Shown here in pieces: positions 9,046-17,348 of a DNA stretch of 64,000 nt; position 1 is the first letter of the stretch, and each line of letters begins with the position of its first letter. Source of the DNA: Candidatus Frackibacter sp. WG13 (lineage in GTDB: Bacteria > Bacillota > Halanaerobiia > Halobacteroidales > Acetohalobiaceae); assembly GCF_900114655.1 (NCBI RefSeq), contig NZ_FOTT01000002.1:1-64000 (forward strand). Reading direction: 5' to 3'. A model generated the notes under the pieces. It did no database searches and had not been told where the DNA came from. It saw only the letters and a list, made by a program, of their open reading frames with translations. A program made the translations under genes and the position numbers.

Positions 9046-10206
9046 ATGACTACTGAAATTGCAAAGAAAAAAGTAGCTAAAGTATTTGACCAGATTGCCG
9101 ATGCTCTTGAATCAGGGGTATACGGTGAAAAGACTAAGATAGGAATTACTACTTTAGGAAGTGAACATGGTGTAGAAGAAGTAATAAAAGGGGCAGAATT
9201 AGCAGCAAAACAGTCTGCAGACATTGAAGTAGTACTAATTGGTCCTAAAGTTGATACTGACCTCTCTCTTATTGCTGAAACAGACTGTGCTGAAACAGCT
9301 CATCAAAAGATGGAAGAATTACTACAAGTAGGAGATATTGATGCCTGTGTTACTAACCATTTTAATTTTCCAATTGGCGTTTCTACTGTAGGAAAAGTTA
9401 TTACTCCAGGCAAAGGGGAAGAGTTAATTATAGCTACTTCTACTGGAACTTCAGCAACTGACCGGATTAGTGCTATGATAAAAAATGCTCTTTATGGTAT
9501 TATTGCTGCTAAGGCTACTGGAGTTGAAGAGCCCACAATTGGAATATTAAATGTTGATGGTGCTCGACAAGTGGAGAAGGCTTTAAAAGAGTTAGATGAA
9601 AATGGTTATAAGATTAATTTTGCGGAATCGATTCGGTCAGATGGTGGTTGTGTCATGCGCGGGAATGATCTTTTAGTAGGCGCTGCTGATGTAATGGTAA
9701 CTGACACTTTAACAGGAAACTTATTAATGAAATTGTTTTCTGCTTTTAATACTGGTGGAAGTTATGAAGCATTAGGTTATGGCTATGGTCCTGGAATTGG
9801 CGAAGATTATGACCAAATTATTAATATTATTTCTCGTGCTTCTGGAGCTCCTGTAATTGCGGGGGCTATAAGATATGCTGCTGATGCAGCCCAAGGAAAG
9901 ATTATTAAGGTTACTACAGAGGAATTTAAAGCAGCAAGAGATGCTGGATTGGATGAAATAATAGCTAATATTGAAAGTAGTGATGTTGAAAAAACAGATA
10001 AAGAAGTCTCTCCACCGCCTGAAAAGACAGTAACAGAAGAAATATCAGGACTTGATATTTTGACATTGGATGATGCGATGCATACTTTATGGAAAGAAGG
10101 AATATATGCTGAAACAGGAATGGGTTGTACAGGGCCTGTTATCTTAATTGCTTCCGAAGATGAAGAAGAAGCAATTAGAATATTAGAAAAAAATAAATTT
10201 ATCTAA
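9046..10206 (+). CDS. grdD: betaine/glycine reductase complex protein C, alpha subunit
   Basis: The 386-aa partner of GrdC belongs to the PlsX/phosphate-acetyltransferase-like fold. Cys361, in ETGMGCTGPVIL near the C-terminus, corresponds to the cysteine (about 359) known to carry the acetyl group in GrdD of clostridia. The ribosome-binding site AGGAGGTG precedes ATG 9046. This is the last gene of the reductase cluster; a strong palindromic terminator follows, shared with the convergent tetR gene. Confidence 0.93.
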   Translation: MTTEIAKKKVAKVFDQIADALESGVYGEKTKIGITTLGSEHGVEEVIKGAELAAKQSADIEVVLIGPKVDTDLSLIAETDCAETAHQKMEELLQVGDIDACVTNHFNFPIGVSTVGKVITPGKGEELIIATSTGTSATDRISAMIKNALYGIIAAKATGVEEPTIGILNVDGARQVEKALKELDENGYKINFAESIRSDGGCVMRGNDLLVGAADVMVTDTLTGNLLMKLFSAFNTGGSYEALGYGYGPGIGEDYDQIINIISRASGAPVIAGAIRYAADAAQGKIIKVTTEEFKAARDAGLDEIIANIESSDVEKTDKEVSPPPEKTVTEEISGLDILTLDDAMHTLWKEGIYAETGMGCTGPVILIASEDEEEAIRILEKNKFI

Positions 10207-10280
10207 TAATGAATAATCAATAGAATGTTACAATTAATTACGTAATAATTTTAATCAATTAGTTATTAACTTCCCCTATA

Positions 10281-10316
10281 AGAAAGCGGTATCTCATTAA
10301 TGAGATACCGCTTTCT
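10281..10316. terminator. bidirectional terminator grdD / tetR
   Basis: The 36 bases form a perfect palindrome (AGAAAGCGGTATCTCATT and its complement). It lies between two convergent genes, two bases from the tetR stop codon, so it can end both transcripts. Confidence 0.85.
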
Positions 10317-10318
10317 GC

Positions 10319-10987
10319 TTAATTAACTTTAGCTCTTTCATTTACGACCATGCGAATATGTTTCATAGTTCTTTCTACTGCTTTTTCAGTTGAATAATCA
10401 ATTCTATTATTAATCATCAAAGAAAGCATGCCTTGATAAATTAGTCTAATTAACTCATTAATTTCTTCTGCTTGTTCTTTTGTAAAATATCCAGTTTTAA
10501 CACATGGCTCAATTAGAATTTCACATCTTTTAGAAAAATCAGATTCCATTAACATTGGAACTAAGTCTTGGGGAGGATCTCCTAAATCATCAGGGAATAG
10601 TGAATAATAATCTTTAATTAAATTTTCTGGTTTATCCCCAATATCAGCTGTAAAGATTGCATAATAAAGTTGTGGGTCATCAAAACAATATTCACAGAAG
10701 CATTGCCATACTGCTAAAAATTTCTCTAACGGACTATCGGCTTCTGCTATATATTCTGGTATTGCTTGGACATAATCACTAATGAATTTCATAGCAGCAA
10801 AAGAGATTAACTCGTTACAATTATCAAAATAGTTATAGATAGTAGCACTATTATAACCAGTAATTTTTGCAACTTCTCTGATTGTAACTCCTTCAATACC
10901 TTTTTGTTCAATAATTTGAGCAGTAGCATCAATAAAGAGCCTTAAGGTTCGCATCTTTTTAATATCTTCTTTGTTTACCTTAACCAT
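10319..10987 (-). CDS. TetR/AcrR-family transcriptional regulator
   Basis: This is a 222-aa protein with a TetR-type N-terminal helix-turn-helix (KGIEGVTIREVAKITGYNSA, then IYNYFDN) and a helical, ligand-binding C-terminal half. ATG 10987 is chosen over the in-frame GTG at 10996 because AAGGAG lies nine to ten bases before it and abuts the GTG. It is transcribed away from the methyltransferase gene at 11354, so the shared upstream region could hold its operators. The effector is unknown; betaine or a methylamine is only a guess from context. Confidence 0.85.
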   Translation of the reverse strand: MVKVNKEDIKKMRTLRLFIDATAQIIEQKGIEGVTIREVAKITGYNSATIYNYFDNCNELISFAAMKFISDYVQAIPEYIAEADSPLEKFLAVWQCFCEYCFDDPQLYYAIFTADIGDKPENLIKDYYSLFPDDLGDPPQDLVPMLMESDFSKRCEILIEPCVKTGYFTKEQAEEINELIRLIYQGMLSLMINNRIDYSTEKAVERTMKHIRMVVNERAKVN

Positions 10988-11353
10988 TTTAAGCACTCTC
11001 CTTCATGTTATTTTATATCAAACTTCTCTTTGAAGTCAAGGCTTTCAGTTAGTTTTATTTATTTTATAACTTAATACAAACTAATTGTCTAAAATACCAT
11101 TTATGCTATTAAATTAACATTTTTTTAAATTTTTACGATAAAAATGCAGGAGTTTTATATAATCATGTTTAATTAATAAACACGGTTATAAAATTATCAT
11201 GAATAAAGGGCTGCTTATTTTAGGAATACTTTTTAAAGGATCTTTTAATGTAAAGATTCTTAATATTTTGAACTGGTTATATGAGGAGGTGGTGGAATCT
11301 CATTACAAGTTATTAATTGGTAAAACTTTAAAAATATAAAGGAGGATTAATAC
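10988..11353. promoter_or_regulatory. divergent intergenic region tetR / mttB
   Basis: No gene is visible in these 366 bases. ACTTC-N5-GAAGT (11022-11036) in the tetR leader and a near-palindrome TGTTTAATTAATAAACA (11166-11182) are candidate operator sites. An A/T-rich stretch surrounds the second. I could not fix a confident -35/-10 pair. A TetR operator is expected here from the gene arrangement but is not demonstrated. Confidence 0.4.
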
Positions 11354-12769
11354 ATGATAAATCGCAAATTTTTAGCTCAAGATATTTTGTCGGATGAGGA
11401 CTTAAATAAGATTCATGAGGCAACTATGAATTTATTAGAAAAGACAGGGATAGAGGTTTTACATGAAGAAGCACGGGAAGTTTTTGCTGAGAATGGGGCG
11501 AGAGTAGAAGATACTCGGGTCTATTTATCTCGTGACATTGTAGAAGAATTTCTTGAAAAAGCTCCTTCTTCTTTTACTTTACATGCTAGAAATCCTGAGA
11601 ATAATGTGACAATTGGTGAGAATAATTCAGTAGTAGTTCCTGGCTATGGAGCACCATTCGTAACTGATATCGATAGTGGCAGAAGAGATTCTAGTTTTGA
11701 AGACTATGTTAACTTTACTAAATTAGCTTCAAATAGTGAGAATATCGATATAGTTGGTGGAGTCTTAGTAGAGCCTAATGATGTATCCGATGAGTTGCGA
11801 CATGCTAAAATGCTTTATACTGGTGCAAAGTATTCAGATAAATGTTTAATGGGAAGTGCATTAGGTAAGAAGAAAGCACGAGACTGTTTTAAAATGGCAA
11901 GTATGCTTTTTGGAGAAGATGAGATTATTGATGATAAAGCGCTAGTAATTACTTTAATTAACACTACAAGTCCACTAAAGTATGACTATCGAATGTTAGA
12001 TTCTTTAATGGAACATGCCAAATATAATCAGGCGGTTGTTGTTGCTGCTTTGATAATGGCTGGTTCTACAGGTCCAATGACTTTAGCTGGAACTTTAACT
12101 TTACAGAATGCAGAAGTCTTGGCTGGAGTTATCCTTACTCAGATGGTAAATCCAGGAGCACCAGTAGTCTATGGAACAGCTTCTACGGTAATGGATATGA
12201 AGACTGCTAATTTAGCAGTAGGTAGTCCTCAATATGCAAAGATTATAGGCTCTATTGCTCAGTTAGCACGTTATTATGATATCCCTTCGCGAGCTGGAGG
12301 TTCAATTACGGATTCGCTTATAGCTGATGCTCAAGCCGGTTATGAGTCTATGTTAACTTTCATGTCTTCGGTTAATCATGGTATTAACTTTATCCTTCAT
12401 TCAGCAGGCTTATTAGAAAATTACATGACTATGTCATATGAGAAATTCATTATTGATGATGAGATTCTTAGTATGGTAACTGATTATCAAGCAGGTATTG
12501 AAGTGAATGAGGAGACAATAGCTAAGGAAGTAATTGAAAATGTAGGGCATGGTGGTCATTATTTAGCAGATCCTCATACTATGAGTCATATGCGTGATTT
12601 TAGAGATCCAATCCTTAGTACTAGAGAAGCTTATACTTCTGAAGAGAATCTCGTGCCAGCAGTTAAACGAGCTAATGATAAGTGGAAGAATATTTTGAAT
12701 GACTTTGAAGCACCGGAATTAGATTCAGAGATTGAGGAGAAGTTACTTAATTATATGGAAGAGTTATAA
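11354..12769 (+). CDS. mtgB: MttB-superfamily methyltransferase, probable glycine betaine:corrinoid type
   Basis: A 471-aa member of the trimethylamine methyltransferase superfamily (GGSITDSLIADAQAGYES and neighbouring blocks). The frame is open throughout, with no in-frame amber codon, so it is a non-pyrrolysine member. Characterised non-Pyl relatives (MtgB of Desulfitobacterium) demethylate glycine betaine to dimethylglycine, loading the methyl group on a corrinoid protein. The corrinoid protein and methyl-THF transferase genes follow directly and a BCCT carrier closes the set, which supports betaine as substrate. Other quaternary amines such as proline betaine or carnitine remain possible. 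The ribosome-binding site is AAGGAGG. Confidence 0.85.
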   Translation: MINRKFLAQDILSDEDLNKIHEATMNLLEKTGIEVLHEEAREVFAENGARVEDTRVYLSRDIVEEFLEKAPSSFTLHARNPENNVTIGENNSVVVPGYGAPFVTDIDSGRRDSSFEDYVNFTKLASNSENIDIVGGVLVEPNDVSDELRHAKMLYTGAKYSDKCLMGSALGKKKARDCFKMASMLFGEDEIIDDKALVITLINTTSPLKYDYRMLDSLMEHAKYNQAVVVAALIMAGSTGPMTLAGTLTLQNAEVLAGVILTQMVNPGAPVVYGTASTVMDMKTANLAVGSPQYAKIIGSIAQLARYYDIPSRAGGSITDSLIADAQAGYESMLTFMSSVNHGINFILHSAGLLENYMTMSYEKFIIDDEILSMVTDYQAGIEVNEETIAKEVIENVGHGGHYLADPHTMSHMRDFRDPILSTREAYTSEENLVPAVKRANDKWKNILNDFEAPELDSEIEEKLLNYMEEL

Positions 12770-12876
12770 TTTAAGAGGTTAAGGTTGAGGTTAAGGCTAA
12801 GGAAAACAACTAACGTAGTGACCTTTCGTAAGGATATGATTAATAATATTTTTATAAAAATCAGGAGGTAATATAG

Positions 12877-13512
12877 ATGAGTAAATTTGAAGAGATAGCT
12901 GAAGCGGTAATTAGTGGTGAGGTTGAAAAAGTAGGAGAATTAGCACAGGATTTAGTAGATGAAGGTGTAAAACCAAGTGAGATTATTAAGGAAGGTTTAG
13001 TAGCAGGGATGGATGTTGTTGGTGCTAGATTTAAAGCTAATGAAATGTTTGTACCAGAAGTATTGATTTCTGCTAAGTCTATGCATGCTGGAATGGATGT
13101 AGTAAAGCCACTTTTAGCTGAAGGAGAGTCTTCATCAGCAGGAACGGTAGTGATAGGGACGGTAGAAGGTGACTTACATGATATCGGTAAGAATTTAGTA
13201 GCTATGATGTTAGAAGGGGCTGGTTTTGAGGTAGTAGATTTAGGAGTAGATTTATCAGCAGAAGAATTTGTAGATGCTGTTAAAGAACATAATCCAGAAG
13301 TGTTAGGACTATCGGCTCTATTGACTACTACTATGCCAGCTATGCAGAATACAATTGAAGCATTAGAAGAAGCAGGTGTGAGAGACCAAGTTAAAATCAT
13401 GGTAGGAGGAGCTCCGGTGACCGAAGATTTTGCAAATGAAATTGGCGCTTATGCATATGCGTCAGATGGTAGTGCATCTACTGAATTAGCTCGTGAGTTT
13501 GTAGGAGCGTAG
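12877..13512 (+). CDS. mtgC: methyltransferase corrinoid protein (MtgC/MttC type)
   Basis: A 211-aa two-domain corrinoid protein: a helical cap of about 85 residues, then a B12-binding Rossmann domain with the base-off motif DLHDIG, the GLSALLTTT strand and a VGGAP turn. It accepts the methyl group from the MttB-type protein and gives it to the transferase encoded next. The ribosome-binding site is AGGAGG. The 107-base gap before it contains a TTAAGG-rich stretch (12772-12803) of no clear role. Confidence 0.92.
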   Translation: MSKFEEIAEAVISGEVEKVGELAQDLVDEGVKPSEIIKEGLVAGMDVVGARFKANEMFVPEVLISAKSMHAGMDVVKPLLAEGESSSAGTVVIGTVEGDLHDIGKNLVAMMLEGAGFEVVDLGVDLSAEEFVDAVKEHNPEVLGLSALLTTTMPAMQNTIEALEEAGVRDQVKIMVGGAPVTEDFANEIGAYAYASDGSASTELAREFVGA

Positions 13513-13613
13513 GATTAAGGTTAAGGTTTGTAATGGTTTTAATTGATAATTGTCAATCGTCAATTGAATTTTAAACTGATAGTGACAACTAATAAAGAGG
13601 GAGTGACGATAAG

Positions 13614-14411
13614 ATGATCGTAATTGGTGAATTAATTAATACTAGTCGTGAGGAAGTAGAACCAGCAGTTAAAGAAAGAGATGTCGAGTTTATTCAGAAC
13701 TTAGCTAAAGAACAGGAGGAAGCAGGAGCTGACTTTATTGATGTTAATTGTGGGACTTTAATTAAAGAGGAGCCAGAAGCATTAGAATGGTTGGTTAATA
13801 CAGTACAAGAAGTTGTTGATGTACCATTGTGTATAGATAGTCCGAATCCGGAGGCCCTGGAAAGAGGCTTAGCAGCTCATGAAGGTAAAGCCTTGGTTAA
13901 TTCAATTACTGCCGAAGGAGATAGATATGATGAGATTTTACCAATGCTTAAAGAACATGATGCGGCAGTAGTTGCTTTGGCTATGGATGATAGCGGTATG
14001 CCAAATAATGCTGATGATAGAGTTAGAGTAGCATCTAAATTAATTGATGATTTAACAGCCGATGGGATTGCTTTAGATGATATTTATGTTGACCCTATTA
14101 TACAGCCTATAGGAACTGATGGTGAGATGGGACTACACATTTTGAATGCTATTGAAGAGATTGCTACTAAATACGAAGGTGTTCATATTACTTGTGGTTT
14201 AAGTAATATATCCCATGGATTACCTAAGCGTCAGCTATTGAATCAGGCTTACGTAGTTTTGGCTATGAGTCGTGGTTTAGATAGTGCAATTATGGATCCG
14301 TTAGATGATAAGATTATGTCTTTAGCTATAGCATCTGATACCTTATTAGGCAATGATCAATATTGTGCTAACTATATTAAAGCAGCGAAGAGTGAGCGAT
14401 TAACTATTTAG
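13614..14411 (+). CDS. mtgA: methyltetrahydrofolate:corrinoid methyltransferase (MtgA/AcsE family)
   Basis: A 265-aa pterin-binding TIM-barrel protein of the DHPS/methyltransferase type, starting MIVIGELINTSR with DFIDVNCG and IDSPNPEAL blocks typical of the family. It moves methyl groups between the corrinoid protein and tetrahydrofolate, so betaine methyls enter the C1 pool for oxidation or acetogenesis. It closes the three-gene methyltransferase set; a terminator hairpin follows. The direction toward methyl-THF is inferred from the neighbouring MttB-type gene. Confidence 0.9.
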   Translation: MIVIGELINTSREEVEPAVKERDVEFIQNLAKEQEEAGADFIDVNCGTLIKEEPEALEWLVNTVQEVVDVPLCIDSPNPEALERGLAAHEGKALVNSITAEGDRYDEILPMLKEHDAAVVALAMDDSGMPNNADDRVRVASKLIDDLTADGIALDDIYVDPIIQPIGTDGEMGLHILNAIEEIATKYEGVHITCGLSNISHGLPKRQLLNQAYVVLAMSRGLDSAIMDPLDDKIMSLAIASDTLLGNDQYCANYIKAAKSERLTI

Positions 14412-14421
14412 ATTAGATTTG

Positions 14422-14460
14422 AATTCTGGGGCATTCCCCCCTTAAGCCCCAGAATTTCAT
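14422..14460 (+). terminator. terminator after the methyltransferase genes
   Basis: AATTCTGGGGC (14422-14432) pairs with GCCCCAGAATT (14446-14456), giving an 11-bp stem followed by a short T-containing tail. It separates mtgA from the second betaine transporter. Confidence 0.65.
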
Positions 14461-14532
14461 TAAATTATTATATAGTAGATGGCTACCATAATAAATCTGA
14501 AAATTTTAAAAATTATAAGGAGTGATATGCTA

Positions 14533-16077
14533 ATGGCTAAAGTGAAGAAGAAGGAGACAGATCCAATTGTATTTTGGGTTTCAGTTGCAATCTCTGCTGC
14601 ATTAGTCATATGGGGAATTCTTGCTACTGAAAGTTTTGGTAAGGCAGTAGATGCAGTATTTAATTTTTTAGTAGGTAAATTTGGTTGGTCTTATTTAGCT
14701 TTCGTTTCAATAGTATTAGGGTTAACTTTGGTAGTTGGACTTAGTAAGTTTGGTGAAATTAAGTTAGGTAAACCAGATGAAGAACCAGAATTTAGCACAG
14801 GGTCTTGGTTTGCAATGTTATTTAGTGCTGGAATGGGAATAGGCTTAGTATTCTGGGGGGTTGCTGAACCAATTACACATTATGCTAGTCCACCTTTTGG
14901 TGAAGGCGAAACGGTTAAATCAGCATTATTAGCTATTCGTTATGCTTTCTTCCATTGGGGTTTGCACCCCTGGGCTTTATTCTCACTATTTGGAATGATA
15001 ATTGGTTATTTTGGTTTTAGAAGAGGCTTACCACAGTTACCTAGTTGTACTCTTTATCCGTTGATAGGGGAAAAAGGAGTAAAAGGTCCGATAGGTAAGG
15101 CATTTGATATTTTAGCTATCTTTGCTACTCTTTTTGGGATAGCAACTTCTCTAGGCTTAGGGGCACAACAGATTAATAGTGGTTTAAACTTCTTATTCAA
15201 TATTCCGAATAATAACTTTGTAGCTATAATTATCATTGCGGTTATAACTATAATCTTTATTATAGCTACGGTGACGGGGCTAGAAAAGGGAATTAAGTTT
15301 GTAGGTAATATGAATGTCAATTTAAGTTTAGTTTTATTAGCAGTTATGATTATTATTGGTCCAACAGTCTTTATCTTCAAATATCTCACAGAGGGTTTGG
15401 GGCTATATTTACAGAATATTTTTGAAATGAGTTTCTTTACTAGTTCAGTAGGAGATAGTCAATGGCCAGGCTGGTGGACTATCTTTTATTGGGCTTGGTG
15501 GATCTCATGGACTCCGTTTGTAGGTGGATTTATTGCGCGTATTTCGCGAGGACGTACTATCCGTGAGTTTGTTGTGGCTACATTATTTGGACCTACTATT
15601 CTAAGCTTTATTTGGATAGCAACTATGGGTGGTTCTGCTATTTGGCTAGAACGATTTGGAGCAGGTGGAATTGTAGAACCGGTACAGGCTGATATAGCTT
15701 CGGCTTTCTTCGTTACCTTAGGTAAGTTTCCACTTGGAGGAATTACAAGTATTATAGCAACTATTCTAATTGGAACTTACTTTATTACTTCAGCTAATTC
15801 GGCTACTTTTGTAATGGGGATGTTAACTTCTTATGGAGATTTAGAGCCTTCAAGAAATGTTAAGATTACTTGGGGAGTCTTTGAAGGCTTAATTGCAGCT
15901 ATATTATTATTAGCCGGTGGACTTTCAGCTTTACAGACAGCAGCAATTGCTTCGGCTTTTCCATTTATGATCTTTATGTGCTTCTCTATTTGGGCTTTTC
16001 TTAAGGTGTTACAAGAAGACCATAGAGCACTAGAAAATGGAGAGTTTATAGGAACTATAGATTTTAAATTTGAATAA
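14533..16077 (+). CDS. BCCT-family betaine transporter, second copy
   Basis: A roughly 514-aa, twelve-helix carrier with GMGIGLVFWGVAEP and FYWAWWISWTPFVG followed by ARISRGRT. It is clearly paralogous to the carrier at 4250. Start ATG 14533 lies ten bases after AAGGAG; ATG 14527 is also possible, while the ATG at 14479 lacks a ribosome-binding site. It is placed after the methyltransferase set and so probably feeds the demethylation route, but has its own terminator upstream and may be transcribed separately. Confidence 0.92.
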   Translation: MAKVKKKETDPIVFWVSVAISAALVIWGILATESFGKAVDAVFNFLVGKFGWSYLAFVSIVLGLTLVVGLSKFGEIKLGKPDEEPEFSTGSWFAMLFSAGMGIGLVFWGVAEPITHYASPPFGEGETVKSALLAIRYAFFHWGLHPWALFSLFGMIIGYFGFRRGLPQLPSCTLYPLIGEKGVKGPIGKAFDILAIFATLFGIATSLGLGAQQINSGLNFLFNIPNNNFVAIIIIAVITIIFIIATVTGLEKGIKFVGNMNVNLSLVLLAVMIIIGPTVFIFKYLTEGLGLYLQNIFEMSFFTSSVGDSQWPGWWTIFYWAWWISWTPFVGGFIARISRGRTIREFVVATLFGPTILSFIWIATMGGSAIWLERFGAGGIVEPVQADIASAFFVTLGKFPLGGITSIIATILIGTYFITSANSATFVMGMLTSYGDLEPSRNVKITWGVFEGLIAAILLLAGGLSALQTAAIASAFPFMIFMCFSIWAFLKVLQEDHRALENGEFIGTIDFKFE

Positions 16078-16088
16078 ATGATAAAAGC

Positions 16089-16114
16089 TTCTGGTTAATA
16101 GCCAGGAGTTTTTT
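16089..16114 (+). terminator. rho-independent terminator after the second BCCT gene
   Basis: TTCTGGTT pairs with AGCCAGGA (two G-U pairs) around an AAT loop and is followed within one base by six T. The 170 bases from here to the next gene hold an AT dinucleotide run (about 16235-16250) and nothing else I can name. Confidence 0.8.
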
Positions 16115-16285
16115 GTTAAAGTTCATTAATAGTTGATAGTGAAGCCCAGAAAAGTACTTTCGAATTAGAAGCAGAGTTTATCGTAGGCTTGCGTCCCCCC
16201 TAATACATCAAGAATAAAGATGAAGAGGATTTAATATATATATATATAATAAGTAGTTAAATACAAGTAAAAAGGGGGAACAAGG

Positions 16286-16756
16286 TTGAAAAGAAGAATA
16301 ACATTAATAGCTTTAATGTCAGTTTTAATGTTACTATTTGGAGGTCAAGCTCTAGCTGGTGAAATTAAATCTACAGGACATCCTTTGAATGGATGTTCAA
16401 GTTGCCACCTTCCTCATGGTGCTCATGGTGATAAACTTTGGACTTTTACTCCAAACCTACAGACTCAGAAAGGAACTAAACTGATCTCTATTAATGCCCT
16501 TTGTTATAGCTGCCATGATGGAACAATTACTAGTAAAGGGAAAGACTTTTTTGATAATCTAAAGACTACTCATCCTGTTGGCGTGAAAATACCTGACTAC
16601 ATGACAATTCCTGATGATTTTCCTCTCGATCACAAAGAACGAATGACTTGTGGAACCTGTCATAATCCTCATAATTCAGATGCTGAAAGTTACTTAAGAG
16701 TTTCAAATAAAACAGGGAAGTTGTGTGTGTCTTGTCATGTTAATCAAGGGGAATAA
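16286..16756 (+). CDS. small tetrahaem c-type cytochrome (doubled CXXCH family)
   Basis: A 156-aa protein with an N-terminal signal peptide (cleavage likely after GGQALA) and four CXXCH motifs: CSSCH, CYSCH, CGTCH, CVSCH. The paired spacing is that of the doubled-CXXCH family, periplasmic electron carriers or parts of larger respiratory assemblies. The start is TTG at 16286 with AAAGGGGG upstream. It stands alone here, about 13 kb from the main cytochrome locus, but is close in sequence to the tetrahaem protein at 29396, so one probably arose by duplication. A terminator follows. Partner and function are unknown. Confidence 0.9.
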   Translation: MKRRITLIALMSVLMLLFGGQALAGEIKSTGHPLNGCSSCHLPHGAHGDKLWTFTPNLQTQKGTKLISINALCYSCHDGTITSKGKDFFDNLKTTHPVGVKIPDYMTIPDDFPLDHKERMTCGTCHNPHNSDAESYLRVSNKTGKLCVSCHVNQGE

Positions 16757-16787
16757 GAAATTAAATATTAGATTTAAATTATTGTAT

Positions 16788-16821
16788 TCAAGGGGACTAA
16801 AGAGTTCTCTTGAAATTTTTT
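16788..16821 (+). terminator. rho-independent terminator after the tetrahaem gene
   Basis: TCAAGGGGACT pairs with AGTTCTCTTGA (G-U pairs included) around an AAAG loop, followed by a T6 run. Confidence 0.85.
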
Positions 16822-16955
16822 ATTACTTGCTTATCATCTTTTGTTAAAACTTGAAATCACAATATAAATATTGTATGATATTGTTGAAAGATTGTAATTA
16901 TATAAGATTAGAAACTAATGCTCAAATCTTTTAAATTATCAAAGGAGGATAAATT

Positions 16956-17312
16956 ATGACCTTGATTCCCCAGTATAAGGTAAGTAAAGTATGGAGAGCT
17001 TTAAGTAAGCATTGTAAGGAAAAAGGATGTTTAGAAGAATGTAGTGAGCAATGTAACTTTAGAAAAGCTAAAGAATTTTTGCATCAATTTACAGAGAATG
17101 GACGGCAGGTTCATCAAGGTTTATATGATGTTAAATTTCAAAAGGAAACGAGAGAGTTTGATCAGGAAAAAGTAGAAGGATTTTTAAATCAAATAGAAGG
17201 CTTATGTCAGAAATGCGGAGAGGAAGAACATATTGAGCAATGCTTTATTAATCGTTCGCGCCAAGCTTTACAATTGATAATCTATGGGAAGACCCGTCCT
17301 TGTAATGAATAG
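16956..17312 (+). CDS. conserved-looking cysteine-rich small protein, function unknown
   Basis: I do not recognise this 118-aa protein. It has no signal peptide or membrane helix. Nine cysteines lie in two groups, HCKEKGCLEECSEQC near the N-terminus and LCQKC followed by QCF and RPC near the C-terminus, which suggests metal or Fe-S binding. The ribosome-binding site AAAGGAGG seven bases before ATG 16956 supports translation. It lies 36 bases before hflX and may be co-transcribed with it. Confidence 0.7.
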   Translation: MTLIPQYKVSKVWRALSKHCKEKGCLEECSEQCNFRKAKEFLHQFTENGRQVHQGLYDVKFQKETREFDQEKVEGFLNQIEGLCQKCGEEEHIEQCFINRSRQALQLIIYGKTRPCNE

Positions 17313-17348
17313 AAAAAATCAAATAATACTTTATTTGGAAGTTTACTC

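Noticed and set aside
11354-12769. Pyrrolysine-containing trimethylamine methyltransferase
   Set aside because: No in-frame TAG occurs; the gene is open throughout, like the non-pyrrolysine betaine methyltransferases.
12861-13400. Long minus-strand open frame opposite the corrinoid protein gene
   Set aside because: Ser/Thr/Pro-rich translation with no ribosome-binding site; it mirrors the codon pattern of the real plus-strand gene.
16115-16285. Riboswitch before the tetrahaem gene at 16286
   Set aside because: I looked for c-di-GMP-I and c-di-GMP-II core blocks and found none; only an AT run and unstructured sequence.
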